From NCBI GenBank assembly GCA_029255685.2, contig CM055313.2, positions 77,230,641-77,294,640 of the forward strand: a stretch of DNA of 64,000 nucleotides, read 5' to 3'. Shown piece by piece: positions 13,401 through 23,807 of this stretch; within the stretch, counting starts at the first letter, position 1; each line of letters begins with the position of its first letter. The position numbers were made by a program, and so were the translations under genes. The notes under the pieces were generated by a model. It did no database searches and was not told where the DNA came from. It saw only the letters and a program-made list of their open reading frames with translations. Source of the DNA: Silene conica. Taxonomy: Eukaryota; Streptophyta; Magnoliopsida; Caryophyllales; Caryophyllaceae.

Positions 13401-13632
13401 GAACGTGTGGTGATGGTGGTGGTGATTGATAAAACGGATTATCAAAATTTTCGGATGTTGGGCTAGGATTACTTTGATTGGGGCTTGGTGGTTCGGGTGA
13501 AGATGGGTTGTTATGGCTAGTAGATGCTTGGGAGGCAATCCTTACTCTTGCAATGGTCTTCCTCCTTAAGGCCCGAAAAAGCCTCTCCGGTTCGGAAGTT
13601 GACAACAAAGAATTAGAGTCGCCCCTAGGCAT
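10408..13632 (-). CDS. Gag-protease polyprotein of Athila-type element
   Basis: About 1074 residues from the ATG complementary to 13630-13632 (MPRGDSNS); a longer reading would need a GTG start. The Gag domain contains LMLFPYSLTDKADRW and AFLAKYYPSSKTA, then DLLARCPHHGIPTWY, typical of Athila/Tat Gag. A CDLCGGNGHTFKVC zinc knuckle follows. A long Asn/Gln/Pro-rich linker comes next. The C-terminal retropepsin-like domain has CDLGASVSVMP, with the active-site Asp seen as DLGAS rather than the usual DTGAS, and FVILGRPFLAT. In the family, Gag forms the particle and the protease cleaves it. The frame is long and open, which suggests youth or recent mobilisation in trans. Confidence 0.85.
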   Translation of the reverse strand: MPRGDSNSLLSTSEPERLFRALRRKTIARVRIASQASTSHNNPSSPEPPSPNQSNPSPTSENFDNPFYQSPPPSPHVPNHHQIHIMAALRDHNRPNHNDTTNPINFGTLVPQNFEIHPSQMSSIEKNAFSGASHEDAHGRLRKFKDKVAMIKKTGVPEETLRLMLFPYSLTDKADRWLNVHAPNTFTTWDDLATAFLAKYYPSSKTAMLRNEITQFQQDEGESLGEAWDRYQDLLARCPHHGIPTWYTTQTFFQTLLPRTKEMVNASAGGSFDHLPHEEGTELIKKIVDSEENYGTRGNVLRKSSKYPSEHLSNSKANEETNAKLDMLTKKLEELTKGSTSKETKSNVPGIMYQVNSVASCDLCGGNGHTFKVCANNSIEGSGSEEELYAFQAFNNPRGQNTFNPNSNYYHQGIRGSPYMSYKSTNVLNPHQIQQPQVQNPPGFQPRGGNFNPRNHYNNNNFYQGNQSNQANQGFAPNFNDQGYNNPNFNNNNPNFNNNNLNPNQNQNQTQNFNPPPFQNNFHNNNQNQNQNFHNQGFNDPNFVQQNPNLNSQMPKGNSQVGVPRNDHGFALPLTNTPHQEPSSENQVGELLKLVKNMQTTHNQERMNLRNANQKEIREMEARVASQALANPQRPPGGFLAQGQSSRDASKHHGVNAIMTNADEQPMLETTSSGDKPSLEQLMTVFGGDIEEEAMVMVPVVSPKTSDQDGMNEDLFVMEQVKEFPRKKRDERKVSIEKGKSVVEEESEHEEGLIERRVCEFFRKITKGDPRCEELMKLVEEVEATIPSREKKREVNAIMSAKKVPSTLPIKLGDPGSFSINCYVGGKKIENALCDLGASVSVMPLAMAKKLDIKNLSPATTSITLADGTEKLSLGVLEDAIVKVGNLSIPTDFLILDVPVGSNSFVILGRPFLATGGDTIDVKRGKLSFEVGKEVPEFELPEAPGTSHKEKNVGMVASLMLNDVPKMFDEKGIMKSMTLKNEDASFTSGKLFCPKKRDRDKEQEKPSCASSFKDPLVEKGDLEELIAGKDVEGQKLKMCGAGLAHESKVEATAEAFDLFLRSLASMDEVSTYKD

Positions 13633-13794
13633 AAAACTTAGCACACAAATTAGTCGTCCTAGTGTTTTTTAGACACTAGGGTGAGCAATATAGCAACCAC
13701 TCTACAATTAACTACCAAATCTTTGATCAAAACAAAACAAGCTCAACTAACTCAAGACTAAAACTAAAACTAAACTACACAACTTCTAGCACCA

Positions 13795-13812
13795 TCCCCA
13801 GCAACGGCGCCA
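13795..13812 (-). other. Primer-binding site of Athila-type element
   Basis: Minus-strand TGGCGCCGTTGCTGGGGA, three bases inside the 5' LTR. It matches the usual Athila primer-binding pattern (TGGCGCCGTTGCCGGGGA) with one difference, and it fixes the element's orientation. Confidence 0.85.
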
Positions 13813-13815
13813 TTT

Positions 13816-15418
13816 TGATGCGCGAGATTTAAGTCGTCGGTTCTCACGATCAAACACATTTATAAAACCCAAATTAGTAGTATAATAGGGTTGTCGAACA
13901 CGAAGATGGTGGGGAAGTTATATAGTTATGTTCTAATTATAACTCGAGTCGGGGTAATAAGTTTGAGATTGATTAACGACTAAAGAACAACTAAAGCAAA
14001 TAAATTGAGACGAAATTGATGATTAAAGCAACTAGGGTGTCGGGGGTTACTAGGGTAGTCGATGTCAAACATGCAAAGGGTAGGTGGTCTCATCTATGCT
14101 AGGTCTAGGTCCGTCTCGTCTATCGATTTGACTCGCCTAAAATCAAACCATATCCTAGCTCTCGCTACAAACACGGTCAATTTAACATGCACGCATACTC
14201 AAGAGAGCCCTAGACTATCGTCTAAGACAAACAACAATAAGAATCATGCCCAACCGTCGTTGAGGCATTTCATCAAACATATAGCATGCATATAATAGAA
14301 ACCTAACAAAGATGAAATCCAAACCCTAACCCTAAACAACAAACATCAACACCAACTACCCAAGTGCACCCCTAACCCTAGCAAAAGGACTACTCACTCA
14401 TGATTAAGGAAAACATGTGAACAATAGATTGGTAAATGGTAAACATGATGGATTATAATAAAAACAAGCAAATGAACAAAAGAAACTTAAACAAATGTAA
14501 TAACTAAGTAGGGATTAAGAAGATTATACCAACAACAAAGGAAAAGGAAGTAACTTGGATAACAAGTTGAAGAGTTCTTTCAAATCCTTCAAAATACAAC
14601 CCAATAAATCCTCTAACAATGCCCAAGAAGATTACTAGAGAGAATTACTAAAGAGAGATTAACAAGAATCAAAGGATTAAACTAAGATCTAAGAATGATT
14701 AAAGTATTTTTAGAGAGTTTTTGTGACTAAGTATGAACTAATAAAACAGTAGCAAACCCTAAAATTGCATAAAAGATAACGTATTGCGTGATAATAAAAT
14801 GATACAAGTGCGGGTTTATATAGTGCGCGAAATTCTGAAAAGCGACTCTCAGCCGGTCGACCGGCTGCCGGTCTGGGACCGGCTAAGAGTCCAAATGCAA
14901 ACTTCTGATTTTTCTTCAAAATTCTTCAATGCTCGGGTACTGCAAGCCGGCTGGGGATGAAATATGAAGGGACTGACTTGAAAACAAACGTGGCCAAGGA
15001 TGAGGGGGTCCCAGCCGGTCAGCCGGTTGCCGGTTGGCCACCGGCTGGGGACCCAATCTCAAGGATCTGCAATGAAACTTCTACTTATAGGCTAAGGGGC
15101 TCCCAGCCGGCGGAGCGGCCGCCGGCCGACCGGCTGAGGACCCCATTTTGTCATTTCAGCTCTTTTCCTTCTATTTTGCCTTGATTTCACCACGTTTTGC
15201 TCCCGTTTCTTCATTCCCGCGCCAAGTCCTACAACATGGCAACCAAACATGTAGAAGAGAGATATCGGGTACAAAAAGGGGCGAAATCGTGCCAAACGGG
15301 GGTGAAACGGGATCGAAATAAAAGGAAAACAAGAGAAAATAATGACCGAATTTGGGTTCATCAGAATTCCCCACACTTAAACCTTACTCGTCCTCGAGTA
15401 AGAGATCAAGTAACTACA
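13816..15418 (-). repeat. Athila-type 5' LTR
   Basis: 1603 bp. It is nearly identical to 3204-4824 except in the hairpin cluster at 14850-15145, where one hairpin has lost most of its core compared with the other copies. It is followed immediately by block X copy B. Confidence 0.9.
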
Positions 15419-18400
15419 TCTGATAGAATTCATCAAATCAGTCAGAATACATCTGATCTTTTATAGGCGAAGTTGTATGGAGTAGTTTAGTCAGAATACA
15501 TCTGATCTTCTGTTCACACTACTAACAACCTAGCTAATAACCATAAGATAGAATTAATCAAATCAGTATTTGAGTCCTACCGAAACACCTCCCAACTAAC
15601 TGATATCACACGACTACAGGATGAGGCGTGTGAAATTATCAGTCGTGCAACATCCCATTTTATCAATATAGAAATGGTTGTTATCCTCTCTTGTATATAA
15701 TGTTTTATCTTATAAATACCTTATATTTATAATTTACTAATTAAATATAACCTTTATATTTAACTAAATCATTTAATCTATATTAAATAATTTCATTACA
15801 CACACTAATTAAATATAACATTTTATATTTAATTACGAATTAACATTTTAATTCGTCTCAGCTAATATTATTTAGGGTTATTTAATGACAATACTCCAAT
15901 CTATTAGGCTTCTTCTTAAAATACTACAGACTTTATTTTAAGTAGCAATATACCCAACTTTCATATATATTCTCTGGTACTAAAATAAGTGGAAGGGCTA
16001 CCTACTGAACAAGTTTATTCATATTTTATCACTTCTCTTTCTTTGCCTATTTTAATTACTTTATAAAAAAACACTACAATTAAACCCAAATACCGAAACT
16101 TAACACAAAACAACTAACTATTTTATTGTCTAATTGAACAATAAACTATTGTATAATTAAACATAAACAATAAATGAATTTATTGGATATACTCATACAC
16201 ATATTTTTTTAATGCACTTTTGTAGTGTTGTTTTTATATTTTTTCAATAATCTACCGGCTGAAATAACATGGAGAAAGAACATACACAACAGGTTATAAT
16301 CACGATACAAACAACCATGAAAATGGAGTGCCCATTTGTAGGCGGAAAATAATTCATTGCAATTACGGGTTACTTCAACATTGCTAATTCTAATTCAATG
16401 TTTCATTTTCCTACTCTATGAATTTAAGTGTGATATTGAATATATTCATGTCCAATACCAAGATTTCATTACTTTTTTTTTTACTTCTCCAAAACACAAA
16501 AACTACCAAATTAAACTTACACACTCAAAAGCTCCACAAATTAACAAAAAAAACATCTCATAAGCATCTAAATTAACAATATCAAGCACGAGCATCAATT
16601 TAAAGAGTCTATCTACAATAGACCTCCGTATATATCACACGGTTTCGGTGTCGGTTTTGGGGTTGATTTGAGGTTCTGAAGTCCGGCTTTATTTTGGTTG
16701 GCTTTAGATATTTTTAGGTCGGAATTTGCAGTGGTCGTTGCTTTAAATTTGATGATTGTGAATTTTGAGAAGCTGGGTTCGTAATAAAGGTGGGATTTGG
16801 AAGTGCTAACACTCATGTCTTGAATCGCCTTGCTCCTTGCTCCTTGAACCTTGAATCTTGATCTGCGTTGGACCGCCATTTCAATTTCAATTTTAAAAAC
16901 CCTAGATCCCCATTTTAATTTGGGGTAAAGTTTAATTGATAGAAAAACACTAAATCTGTAAAAAAAAGGTTGGGAGAAATCTGAATTCATACGAACATGG
17001 TAATTTCAATCTGGATTCGTACTCTCATGCATATATTCAATATATTTATATAGTGTTTTTTTTCCTGTGTTTTGATTGATTTTTCTGGTAATGTAAAGGG
17101 GGTTTTCCAGAATTTTTAGCTAGGGAAGGGCGATGAAGATAATGTATAATAAGAAGGGTGAGATCTTTACCTGTTACCACAGGTTAATAATACAAAATCT
17201 CAAAGAAGACGAGAGATATCCCTCACTTTGGAACGAGGGATACCATTTTGTCTCACAAAATGCCCATTTAGAGGAGAGAGGGAAGCAAATGAGAGTAGCC
17301 CCACCTTGTCCCCCATATTCATTTTGTGAGTGTCATTATCCGTCTCTCCACCCGACCCGTCACAAGCAAGACCAACTGGGTGAATAAAGGGCTAATTTTA
17401 TTAAAAGTGGAGGAGTTTAATAGTTCATTATATTGACAGTTAAATTATGGTATGAAGTATTTTGAGAAGCACGTCAATAGGTTATAGTATTTGTATTAAA
17501 TAACCCTATTATTTAATCAGTATTAAATAATCGTATCATCATTACATTGACTAACCGCTTAGTCGTATAAGGTATCGATATGATTACATTTTCATCTAAT
17601 CATATCTCTCATATTACATCCTTAGGTGTGACTCTTAGGGACCAGTTGATTACCGCCATCTGTATGACAATAACGTCAAACTTCTAGCAAGCCAATCGTT
17701 ATTGATAAACGTGAATCAACTGGCTAAAATACAAAGTATATATACCATGTGATCCTTTAAGAGATTTATTCGTGTTGTCGCACTAACTGTGGAGGACACT
17801 AGTTCCAACAAGATCCGCCAATAACAAATTCATCGGCGATCAGCTTATGTACCTCTGTAAAAACTTAGAAACACTTATTGCTTATTGGTGTTAGATGACC
17901 GGTATAATATGGCGGCTGAATTTTCGAATGATATTGGGTTTGTTTCACTATTTTTAGCCTGCGATTAATATAATCAATATATTTTTCGTAAGCCAAAATT
18001 TGAGACTCAAATGAGTTATAATTAAGATAGAGGCTCTCCATCTTCATCTCAAGTGTGAAATGACATGGATTTGGTGATGCCATCAGGGTGTACGGTGAAA
18101 TGCATCAACGAATTTAGTAAAGTCATCAAGGTGTTAGATGAAATGTCTCAACGAGGGCTCTTCTTAAGGAGTTACCTGTCACAAATACGTTGGGATACGT
18201 TGCATGATATTGGCTGAGAGTATAAAGCGTGAGTAATTGCTTAATCTCGACTTCCAGCCATTTTTAAGCTGCTTTCTGCTGGTTTTTGGCTTCAAACATC
18301 TTCGCCTTATTGCTCAATAACAATCGTTTCTATAAAGTAATTCATATACTTAGTTATGTGTGGATTTCAAGGGAAAAAAGGTACAAAAAACGGAGGTCTT

Positions 18401-18967
18401 GCTGATAATAGACTGTACTGAACTGAACTGAATTGAACTGAATTTAATCTAGCTGAAGTGAACTGAACTGAATGAAGCTGAAATTAATAAAAGTGAATGA
18501 AATTTAATTAAACAGAACTAAGTAAATAATAATAATAATAATAACAACAAAATAATAATAATAATAATAATAATACACATTTATTTAACAAAAAAAATAA
18601 TAGTTTTGTTTGGTTAATAACAGTTTGTGGTTTAAAAAAATAAAAAATAAAATAAGTAATTAATAATTTCATTCGGATGGATAAACTTGGTATACCAGTT
18701 ATACAACATCAAAGTACTCAAGGAAGAACAAATTCAAACATGAGTGGTAAAAAATGGAAGAAACTCATGGATAGAATTCAAAAAAATAGGGCGTGTTATT
18801 AAAGTCCATAATGACCACGATAATGAAACACATCAAGATGATATGAAAGTCAATAACGATGGAGCATAGATGATGTCTTTCGTGTTAATGATATCTATAT
18901 TTTCAAGATTATGATTTTCGATTGTGTTAACAAATATTACTATTTGAATGTTATCAAATTTTATCTC
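15419..18967. repeat. Block X, copy B (complete, LTR to LTR)
   Basis: 3549 bp bounded on both sides by Athila-type LTRs. From 15782 on it repeats 1-3203 at about 99 percent identity by eye. It repeats the MITE-like piece (about 17145-17387), the Copia LTR-like piece (about 17417-17840), the pentamer/AAT repeats and the weak ORF. The first 363 bases have no counterpart in the window because copy A is cut by its edge. No credible gene was seen. Confidence 0.9.
16613..16879 (-). CDS. Unassigned small ORF in block X (copy B)
   Basis: Second copy of the 88-residue frame at 834-1100, same start (MAVQRRSRF). No recognisable domain. Its persistence reflects the recent duplication, so it does not by itself support a real gene. 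Confidence 0.15.
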   Translation of the reverse strand: MAVQRRSRFKVQGARSKAIQDMSVSTSKSHLYYEPSFSKFTIIKFKATTTANSDLKISKANQNKAGLQNLKSTPKPTPKPCDIYGGLL

Positions 18968-20530
18968 TGATGCGCGAGATTTAAGTCGTCGGTTCTCACG
19001 ATCAAACACATTTATAAAACCCAAATTAGTAGTATAATAGGGTTGTCGAACACGAAGATGGTGGGGAAGTTATATAGTTATGTTCTAATTATAACTCGAG
19101 TCGGGGTAATAAGTTTGAGATTGATTAACGACTAAAGAACAACTAAAGCAAATAAATTGAGACGAAATTGATGATTAAAGCAACTAGGGTGTCGGGGGTT
19201 ACTAGGGTAGTCGATGTCAAACATGCAAAGGGTAGGTGGTCTCATCTATGCTAGGTCTAGGTCCGTCTCGTCTATCGATTTGACTCGCCTAAAATCAAAC
19301 CATATCCTAGCTCTCGCTACAAACACGGTCAATTTAACATGCACGCATACTCAAGAGAGCCCTAGACTATCGTCTAAGACAAACAACAATAAGAATCATG
19401 CCCAACCGTCGTTGAGGCATTTCATCAAACATCTAGCATGCATATAATAGAAACCTAACAAAGATGAAATCCAAACCCTAACCATAAACAACAAACATCA
19501 ACACCAACTACCCAAGTGCACCCCTAACCCTAGCAAAAGGACTACTCACTCATGATTAAGGAAAACATGTGAACAATAGATTGGTAAATGGTAAACATGA
19601 TGGATTATAATAAAAACAAGCAAATGAACAAAAGAAACTTAAACAAATGTAATAACTAAGTAGGGATTAGGAAGATTATACCAACAACAAAGGAAAAGAA
19701 AGTAACTTGGATAACAAGTTGAAGAGTTCTTTCAAATCCTTCAAAATACAACCCAATAAATCCTCTAACAATGCCCAAGAAGATTACTAGAGAGAATTAC
19801 TAAAGAGAGATTAACAAGAATCAAAGGATTAAACTAAGATCTAAGAATGATTAAAGTATTTTTAGAGAGTTTTTGTGACTAAGTATGAACTAATAAAACA
19901 GTAGCAAACCCTAAAATTGCATAAAAAGTAACGTATTGCGTGATAATAAAATGATACAAGTGCGGGTTTATATAGTGCGCGAAATTCTGAAAAGCGACTC
20001 TCAGCCGGTCGACCGGCTGCCGGTCTGGGACCGGCTAAGAGTCCAAATGCAAACTTCTGATTTTTCTTCAAAATTCTTCAATGCTCGGGTACTGCCAGCC
20101 GGCCGGCCGGCTGCCGGCTGGGGATGAAATATGAAGGGACTGACTTGAAAACAAACGTGGCCAAGGATGAGGGGGTCCCAGCCGGTCAGCCGGCTGCCGG
20201 TTGGCCACCAGATGGGGACCCAATCTCAAGGATCTGCAATGAAACTTCAACTTATAGGCTAAGGGGCTCCCAGCCGGCGGAGCGGCCGCCGGCCGACCGG
20301 CTGAGGACCCCATTTTGTCATTTCAGCTCTTTTCCTCCTATTTTGCCTTGATTTCACCACGTTTTGCTCCCGTTTCTTCATTCCCGCGCCAAGTCCTACA
20401 ACATGGCAACCAAACATGTAGAAGAGAGATATCGGGTACAAAAAGGGGCGAAATCGTGCCAAACGGTGGTGAAACGGGATCGAAATAAAAGGAAAACAAG
20501 AGAAAATAATGACCGAATTCGGGCTCATCA
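18968..20530 (-). repeat. Third Athila-type LTR copy, partial
   Basis: Matches the LTR from TGATGCGCG for about 1.56 kb, then stops matching at 20530, short of the usual ACTACA end. Its left junction with block X is identical to that at 3204. The hairpin cluster is at 20000-20305. No internal element sequence follows, so it is either a solo LTR or the residue of another unit of the tandem array. Confidence 0.85.
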
Positions 20531-20569
20531 ATCTCTCAAGTACATTTTTCTCTACTCTCCCTTGTTTCA

Positions 20570-21005
20570 CGAATAATAATAATAATAATAATAACAACAA
20601 CAACAATAACAATAATATTATAATAATAATAATTAATAATTAATAATTAAAAAATATATATACAATAATAATAATAATAAACACAACAACAATAATAATT
20701 TTTAATAATTAATAATAATAAAATAGAAAAATCAATAAATATAAAATAATAATAATCATAACAACAACAACAATAACAATAGTAATAATAATAATTTCTT
20801 GTATCCCGGGTGCCTACTAATTTTTTGTGAACTTTGATTTTATCTCAATGAAAGTCCCGCGTTATAATAATAATAATAATAATAATAATGTGGGCTGAAC
20901 TTAATAAAGTTGGGTTGAGCTGAACTGAGTTGAATTGAATTATTTGAATTGAACTAAACTGAGCTGAACTGAATGGAGTTGAGCTGAACTGAAACGAGTT
21001 GAAAA
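20570..21005. repeat. (AAT)n followed by TGAAC-type pentamer repeats
   Basis: 20570-20890 is dominated by AAT and AAC trinucleotides. 20890-21005 is a degenerate TGAAC/TGAGC pentamer run. It contains the same two motifs as 2635-2815, in reverse order. Confidence 0.7.
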
Positions 21006-21595
21006 TAATGCCTTACATGTGATATATTTGTTCCGCATTGAGATCAGTTGCGGCAAAAGCAATAACTTTGGACTTTAAAGACTAATCACGTCAGCTGACC
21101 AAGTATGGTTACATCTTACAATTAAAGGAGATAATTAGGTGATTTGAGTTAACATGTAAAGTTCTACATTGGTATGGACGGACTTGCTTTGTTAAAACAC
21201 CACCTTCAATTTCTTCCTCAGCCAATACACGAATAAGGCCTTAATAGCATTCCGTCTACTATTCACGTCTGTCGCCGCATATTGTGGCTCGCTTGCAAAT
21301 ATATGTCTTAAATTTAGCTAATTGTAAGGAGTTATTAGGTAACACCTTCAAATATTACATACGAGCTAATTTCTAACCCTATGAAAAATTTCAACAGAGC
21401 CAAAGTATTACTATATACGTAGTACTTTTTTAGCCCTTCTTCTCTTTTTCATTAATGGTAAAACTTATGCCTCTTTAATGTTATAGATAACGTTCGTAAT
21501 TATCGGCGGTGAGATAGTCAAGTAGAGCCAATAGACAACAATACGAAATACATGAACCGATACTAATTTCAATAGACGAGTGACACTAACTTGGG
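21006..21595. other. Unannotated spacer, possibly the body of a small Helitron
   Basis: No ORF of note and no repeat I recognise. If 21596-21629 is a Helitron 3' end, part of this stretch would be its interior. The 5' TC end could not be placed. Confidence 0.3.
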
Positions 21596-21629
21596 GTACG
21601 GTGCGCGAAGCGCGCCGTACAACAACTAG
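21596..21629 (+). mobile_element. Helitron-type 3' terminus (hairpin plus CTAG)
   Basis: Arms GTACGGTGCGC (21596-21606) and GCGCGCCGTAC (21610-21620) form an 11-bp stem with one G-T pair and a GAA loop. Five bases later comes CTAG (21626-21629), followed by T. Helitrons end in a short GC-rich hairpin about 5-12 bases before CTRR and insert between A and T. The next bases, TCTATATATCTACTCC, look like a Helitron 5' end. No Rep/helicase coding was seen. Confidence 0.6.
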
Positions 21630-22025
21630 TCTATATATCTACTCCTTACTAAAATGTGAGTAAGGGATATTACTATTCATAATGAATAGTACTCACATGC
21701 TCCACTTTTGCCAATTTTTCATTTCCATATGAGCATAACAAACAACACCTTAACCAATTTTCTTATCCATCACCTTCACCTCAATTATTTTTCAACAAGT
21801 TGCTCTCGTGACGGGTATATCCGTCACAAACTTGTGACGGGTCAAGTAGTATATATTGTATCTTAGGAAATAAGATAAATTTTCTTTGTATTCTGATATC
21901 TAGTATCCTCAAATAGATTATATGATGTAATCCTGTAGGTGTATATATTTGTACGTTTACCATTGAATGAAATCATCAAAAGATATTTCTCAATCAACTT
22001 TCTCAATTTTCAGCATTTATATATT

Positions 22026-22028
<3 letters not shown>

Positions 22029-22084
<56 letters not shown>

Positions 22085-22125
22085 TATTTTTTATTTTTTT
22101 TTATTTTTTTTTTGCAATATGAACA
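22029..22125. repeat. (AT)n microsatellite and T-rich tail
   Basis: About 45 bases of alternating AT followed by about 50 bases of nearly pure T. The surrounding 21640-22435 stretch has no gene. It contains short CCGTCAC/GTGACGG words (about 21810-21845 and 22243-22250) that look like fragments of the local MITE family. Confidence 0.8.
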
Positions 22126-22439
22126 ACGACTTCGGGATGGGAATAAAAATCAGGTCAATCTACATCATTTGGAGATACTGATTCTGACTAGTAATCAGAA
22201 CCCATAAAATTAGCTATTAGAAGTTGCAAAGAGTGTTGTGTGTGACGGATAATATTTCTCACAAGTTTTTTTTTGGTATAAAGAAGATCTATAATACTCC
22301 ATTAAACCTAATAGGATATTCGGGTGAGGTAACCTCTTAAAGAAGTCCATTGAAAGACTTATATGACAAGTGCTTAAAGGAATTAAAAGTACTACTCATA
22401 TCAACAAAATGCACTTTATTTTCTGGTTATTTATGCGAA

Positions 22440-22998
22440 AGAACTCCAACGTTAAGCGTGCTTGGCTGGGAGTAGTCTTAGGATGGGTGACCTACTGGGA
22501 AGGTTCCTGGGATGCGTATGAGTGATGACAAAATGCGCTGGAAAGGACTCATATTGGTCTGTGGGGTCAGTACATAGCATGGCGATAGGGCTGTACAATG
22601 GGCTGGGCTGGGCCGGGTCGGGCTGAAGAAAGCCAGTACTGGCATGGCCCTAAAATAATATAGGGCTGGGCTGGGCTGGACTGGGCCAGGAAAAGTCAGC
22701 CCTGTAGGGCTGCTAGTTGTGTTTGTGGGCTGTATTTGTGTTAGTTGTGTTAGTTTTATTAGTGGGCTGGACCGGCTTGGGTTGGGCTACATTTCACACA
22801 GGGCTGCGGATAGGGCTAGGCTGACAAAATCCGGCCCTGACCCTATTCGCAACTGGGCTAGGCTGGCCCAGCCCTAGCCCTGCGTGGGATAGAAAAATTA
22901 CCCCACGTAACAGGGCTGGCCCGCTACATTGTCCAACTCTACCTGGCGAGCTACCGTGGCTAACATTTCCGGTCCTAGGTTTGGGCCGGGGTGTTACA
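22440..22998 (+). mobile_element. Cassandra-like TRIM LTR fragment with 5S rRNA-derived segment
   Basis: 22440-22515 closely resembles the 3' two thirds of plant 5S rRNA: GAACTCCAACGTTAAGCGTG, then TAGGATGGGTGACC. It is followed by sequence ending GGGCCGGGGTGTTACA at 22998, as expected for the end of a Cassandra TRIM LTR, the plant TRIM family that carries 5S sequence in its LTRs. The 5' part of 5S and of the LTR is absent. The fragment is split by a hAT-type element (22586-22941). No second LTR or primer site was seen. It is a fossil fragment. Confidence 0.7.
22586..22941. mobile_element. Non-autonomous hAT-type element inside the Cassandra-like LTR
   Basis: 356 bp. Terminal inverted repeats are TAGGGCTGTACAAT and, at the other end, the complement of TAGAGTTGGACAAT (11 of 14 match). 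Flanks are 8-bp CATGGCGA (22578-22585) and CCTGGCGA (22942-22949), matching at seven of eight bases, the size used by hAT elements. The interior is rich in GGGCTGGGCTGG and its complement, so it may fold back on itself. No coding. Confidence 0.75.
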
Positions 22999-22999
22999 A

Positions 23000-23310
23000 G
23001 ATTGGAAAACCCTTAACTACCAGAAACGTAAATAAAACAACAGCAAACAGAAAACAAACTACAAAACATAAAGAAACATTAACAATCCGGAGGAACTAAA
23101 CGTGGCCACGAGACGTCTTGCATATCCCTCAGCAACATATCCCCAAGGCTTTTTGGAATATTCCGGAGTTCAAACATTTGTAGGCTCTGATCTTGCTCCA
23201 CACCACAATTTGCTAGCCAGTCAGCACATGAATTTCCTTCTCGATACACGTGATTTATCTGCACATGCCATTCTGTATCCTGTATAAAGCTCCCACAAAT
23301 TTTAACAAAA
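23000..23310 (-). pseudogene. LINE 3' fragment, RNase H-like C-terminus
   Basis: The minus strand encodes WHVQINHVYREGNSCADWLA. HVYREGN.CADWLA is characteristic of the C-terminal RNase H domain of plant L1-type LINE proteins and their domesticated relatives. The frame ends at 23079. Upstream coding stops being recognisable near 23310, so only the last roughly 75 residues remain. No clear poly(A) tail was seen. It directly abuts the Cassandra-like fragment. Confidence 0.65.
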
Positions 23311-23314
23311 TGTG

Positions 23315-23505
23315 AATGGGTCGTTGGTAGACGCTCCCTACCTTATTCTCACAAGTTTAAAATGAATACTTTACTCTCACAATGAAGCAAATGGGCATGC
23401 AAGTGGGAGGAAATAGAGCATTTTATGTATAGTGCCACTTGCATTATGTGAGAGAGGCATTATCCGTCTTCAACTTGTGACGAAAAGTTCCCGTCTTCAA
23501 GGAGA
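23315..23505. mobile_element. MITE-like fragment
   Basis: Words such as CTCACAAG, GAAGCAAATGGGCAT, TTATGTGAGAGAGGCATTAT and CTTGTGACG recall the MITE family seen at 1370-1610 and 61253-61436, but diverged. No clean ends or target duplication. Confidence 0.35.
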
Positions 23506-23807
23506 ATTTGGATAGAAGTTGAACGCTAGATTCTTTATTTTTATCTTATTAATATTTATACATATAATGAATATATGGTATTGACAAGCTAAACATGAGA
23601 CTTTTAATAGTAAATGGATAATGTGAACTGAAATAATTAAGAAATGATAAAGCAACAAGAAAATGATTATTTTTCAATTAATAAATAAGGATACCCATTT
23701 TTTTAAAATAAAAATCATTCTCAACGCTTTAAATAATGTTTATAAGGTGGTTTGATCCACAAATTTCTTACATGACGGGGGTTCGGTTACTAGACGACTC
23801 TACATTT

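Larger units (their letters stand above)
3204..15418 (-). mobile_element. Athila-lineage Gypsy LTR element, gag-pro plus ATHILA ORF
   Basis: Minus-strand LTR element. Its 5' LTR is 13816-15418 and its 3' LTR is 3204-4824. The LTR reads TGATGCGCG...ACTACA on the plus strand. A primer-binding site (TGGCGCCGTTGCTGGGGA, minus strand, 13795-13812) lies three bases inside the 5' LTR and is typical of Athila. In transcription order it holds gag-protease (13632-10408), a hairpin-rich spacer (about 10150-9500), an ATHILA-type ORF (9351 to about 7700) and a long non-coding 3' region. I see no reverse transcriptase, RNase H or integrase, so it looks non-autonomous. LTRs differ by few bases outside the hairpins, so it is young. 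The flanking five bases (ATCTC and TCTGA) do not match, which fits recombination having joined these LTRs. Confidence 0.88.

Noticed and set aside
3204-15418. Ordinary single insertion with target duplication
   Set aside because: The bases flanking the two LTRs (ATCTC and TCTGA) do not match, and block X is repeated on the far side, so recombination is the better explanation.
22029-22125. Protein frame at 21939-22181
   Set aside because: It is a translation of the (AT)n and poly-T tract.
22440-22515. Functional 5S rRNA gene
   Set aside because: Only the 3' part of 5S is present, without the 5' end, with changes in the promoter-box region and in an LTR-like context.
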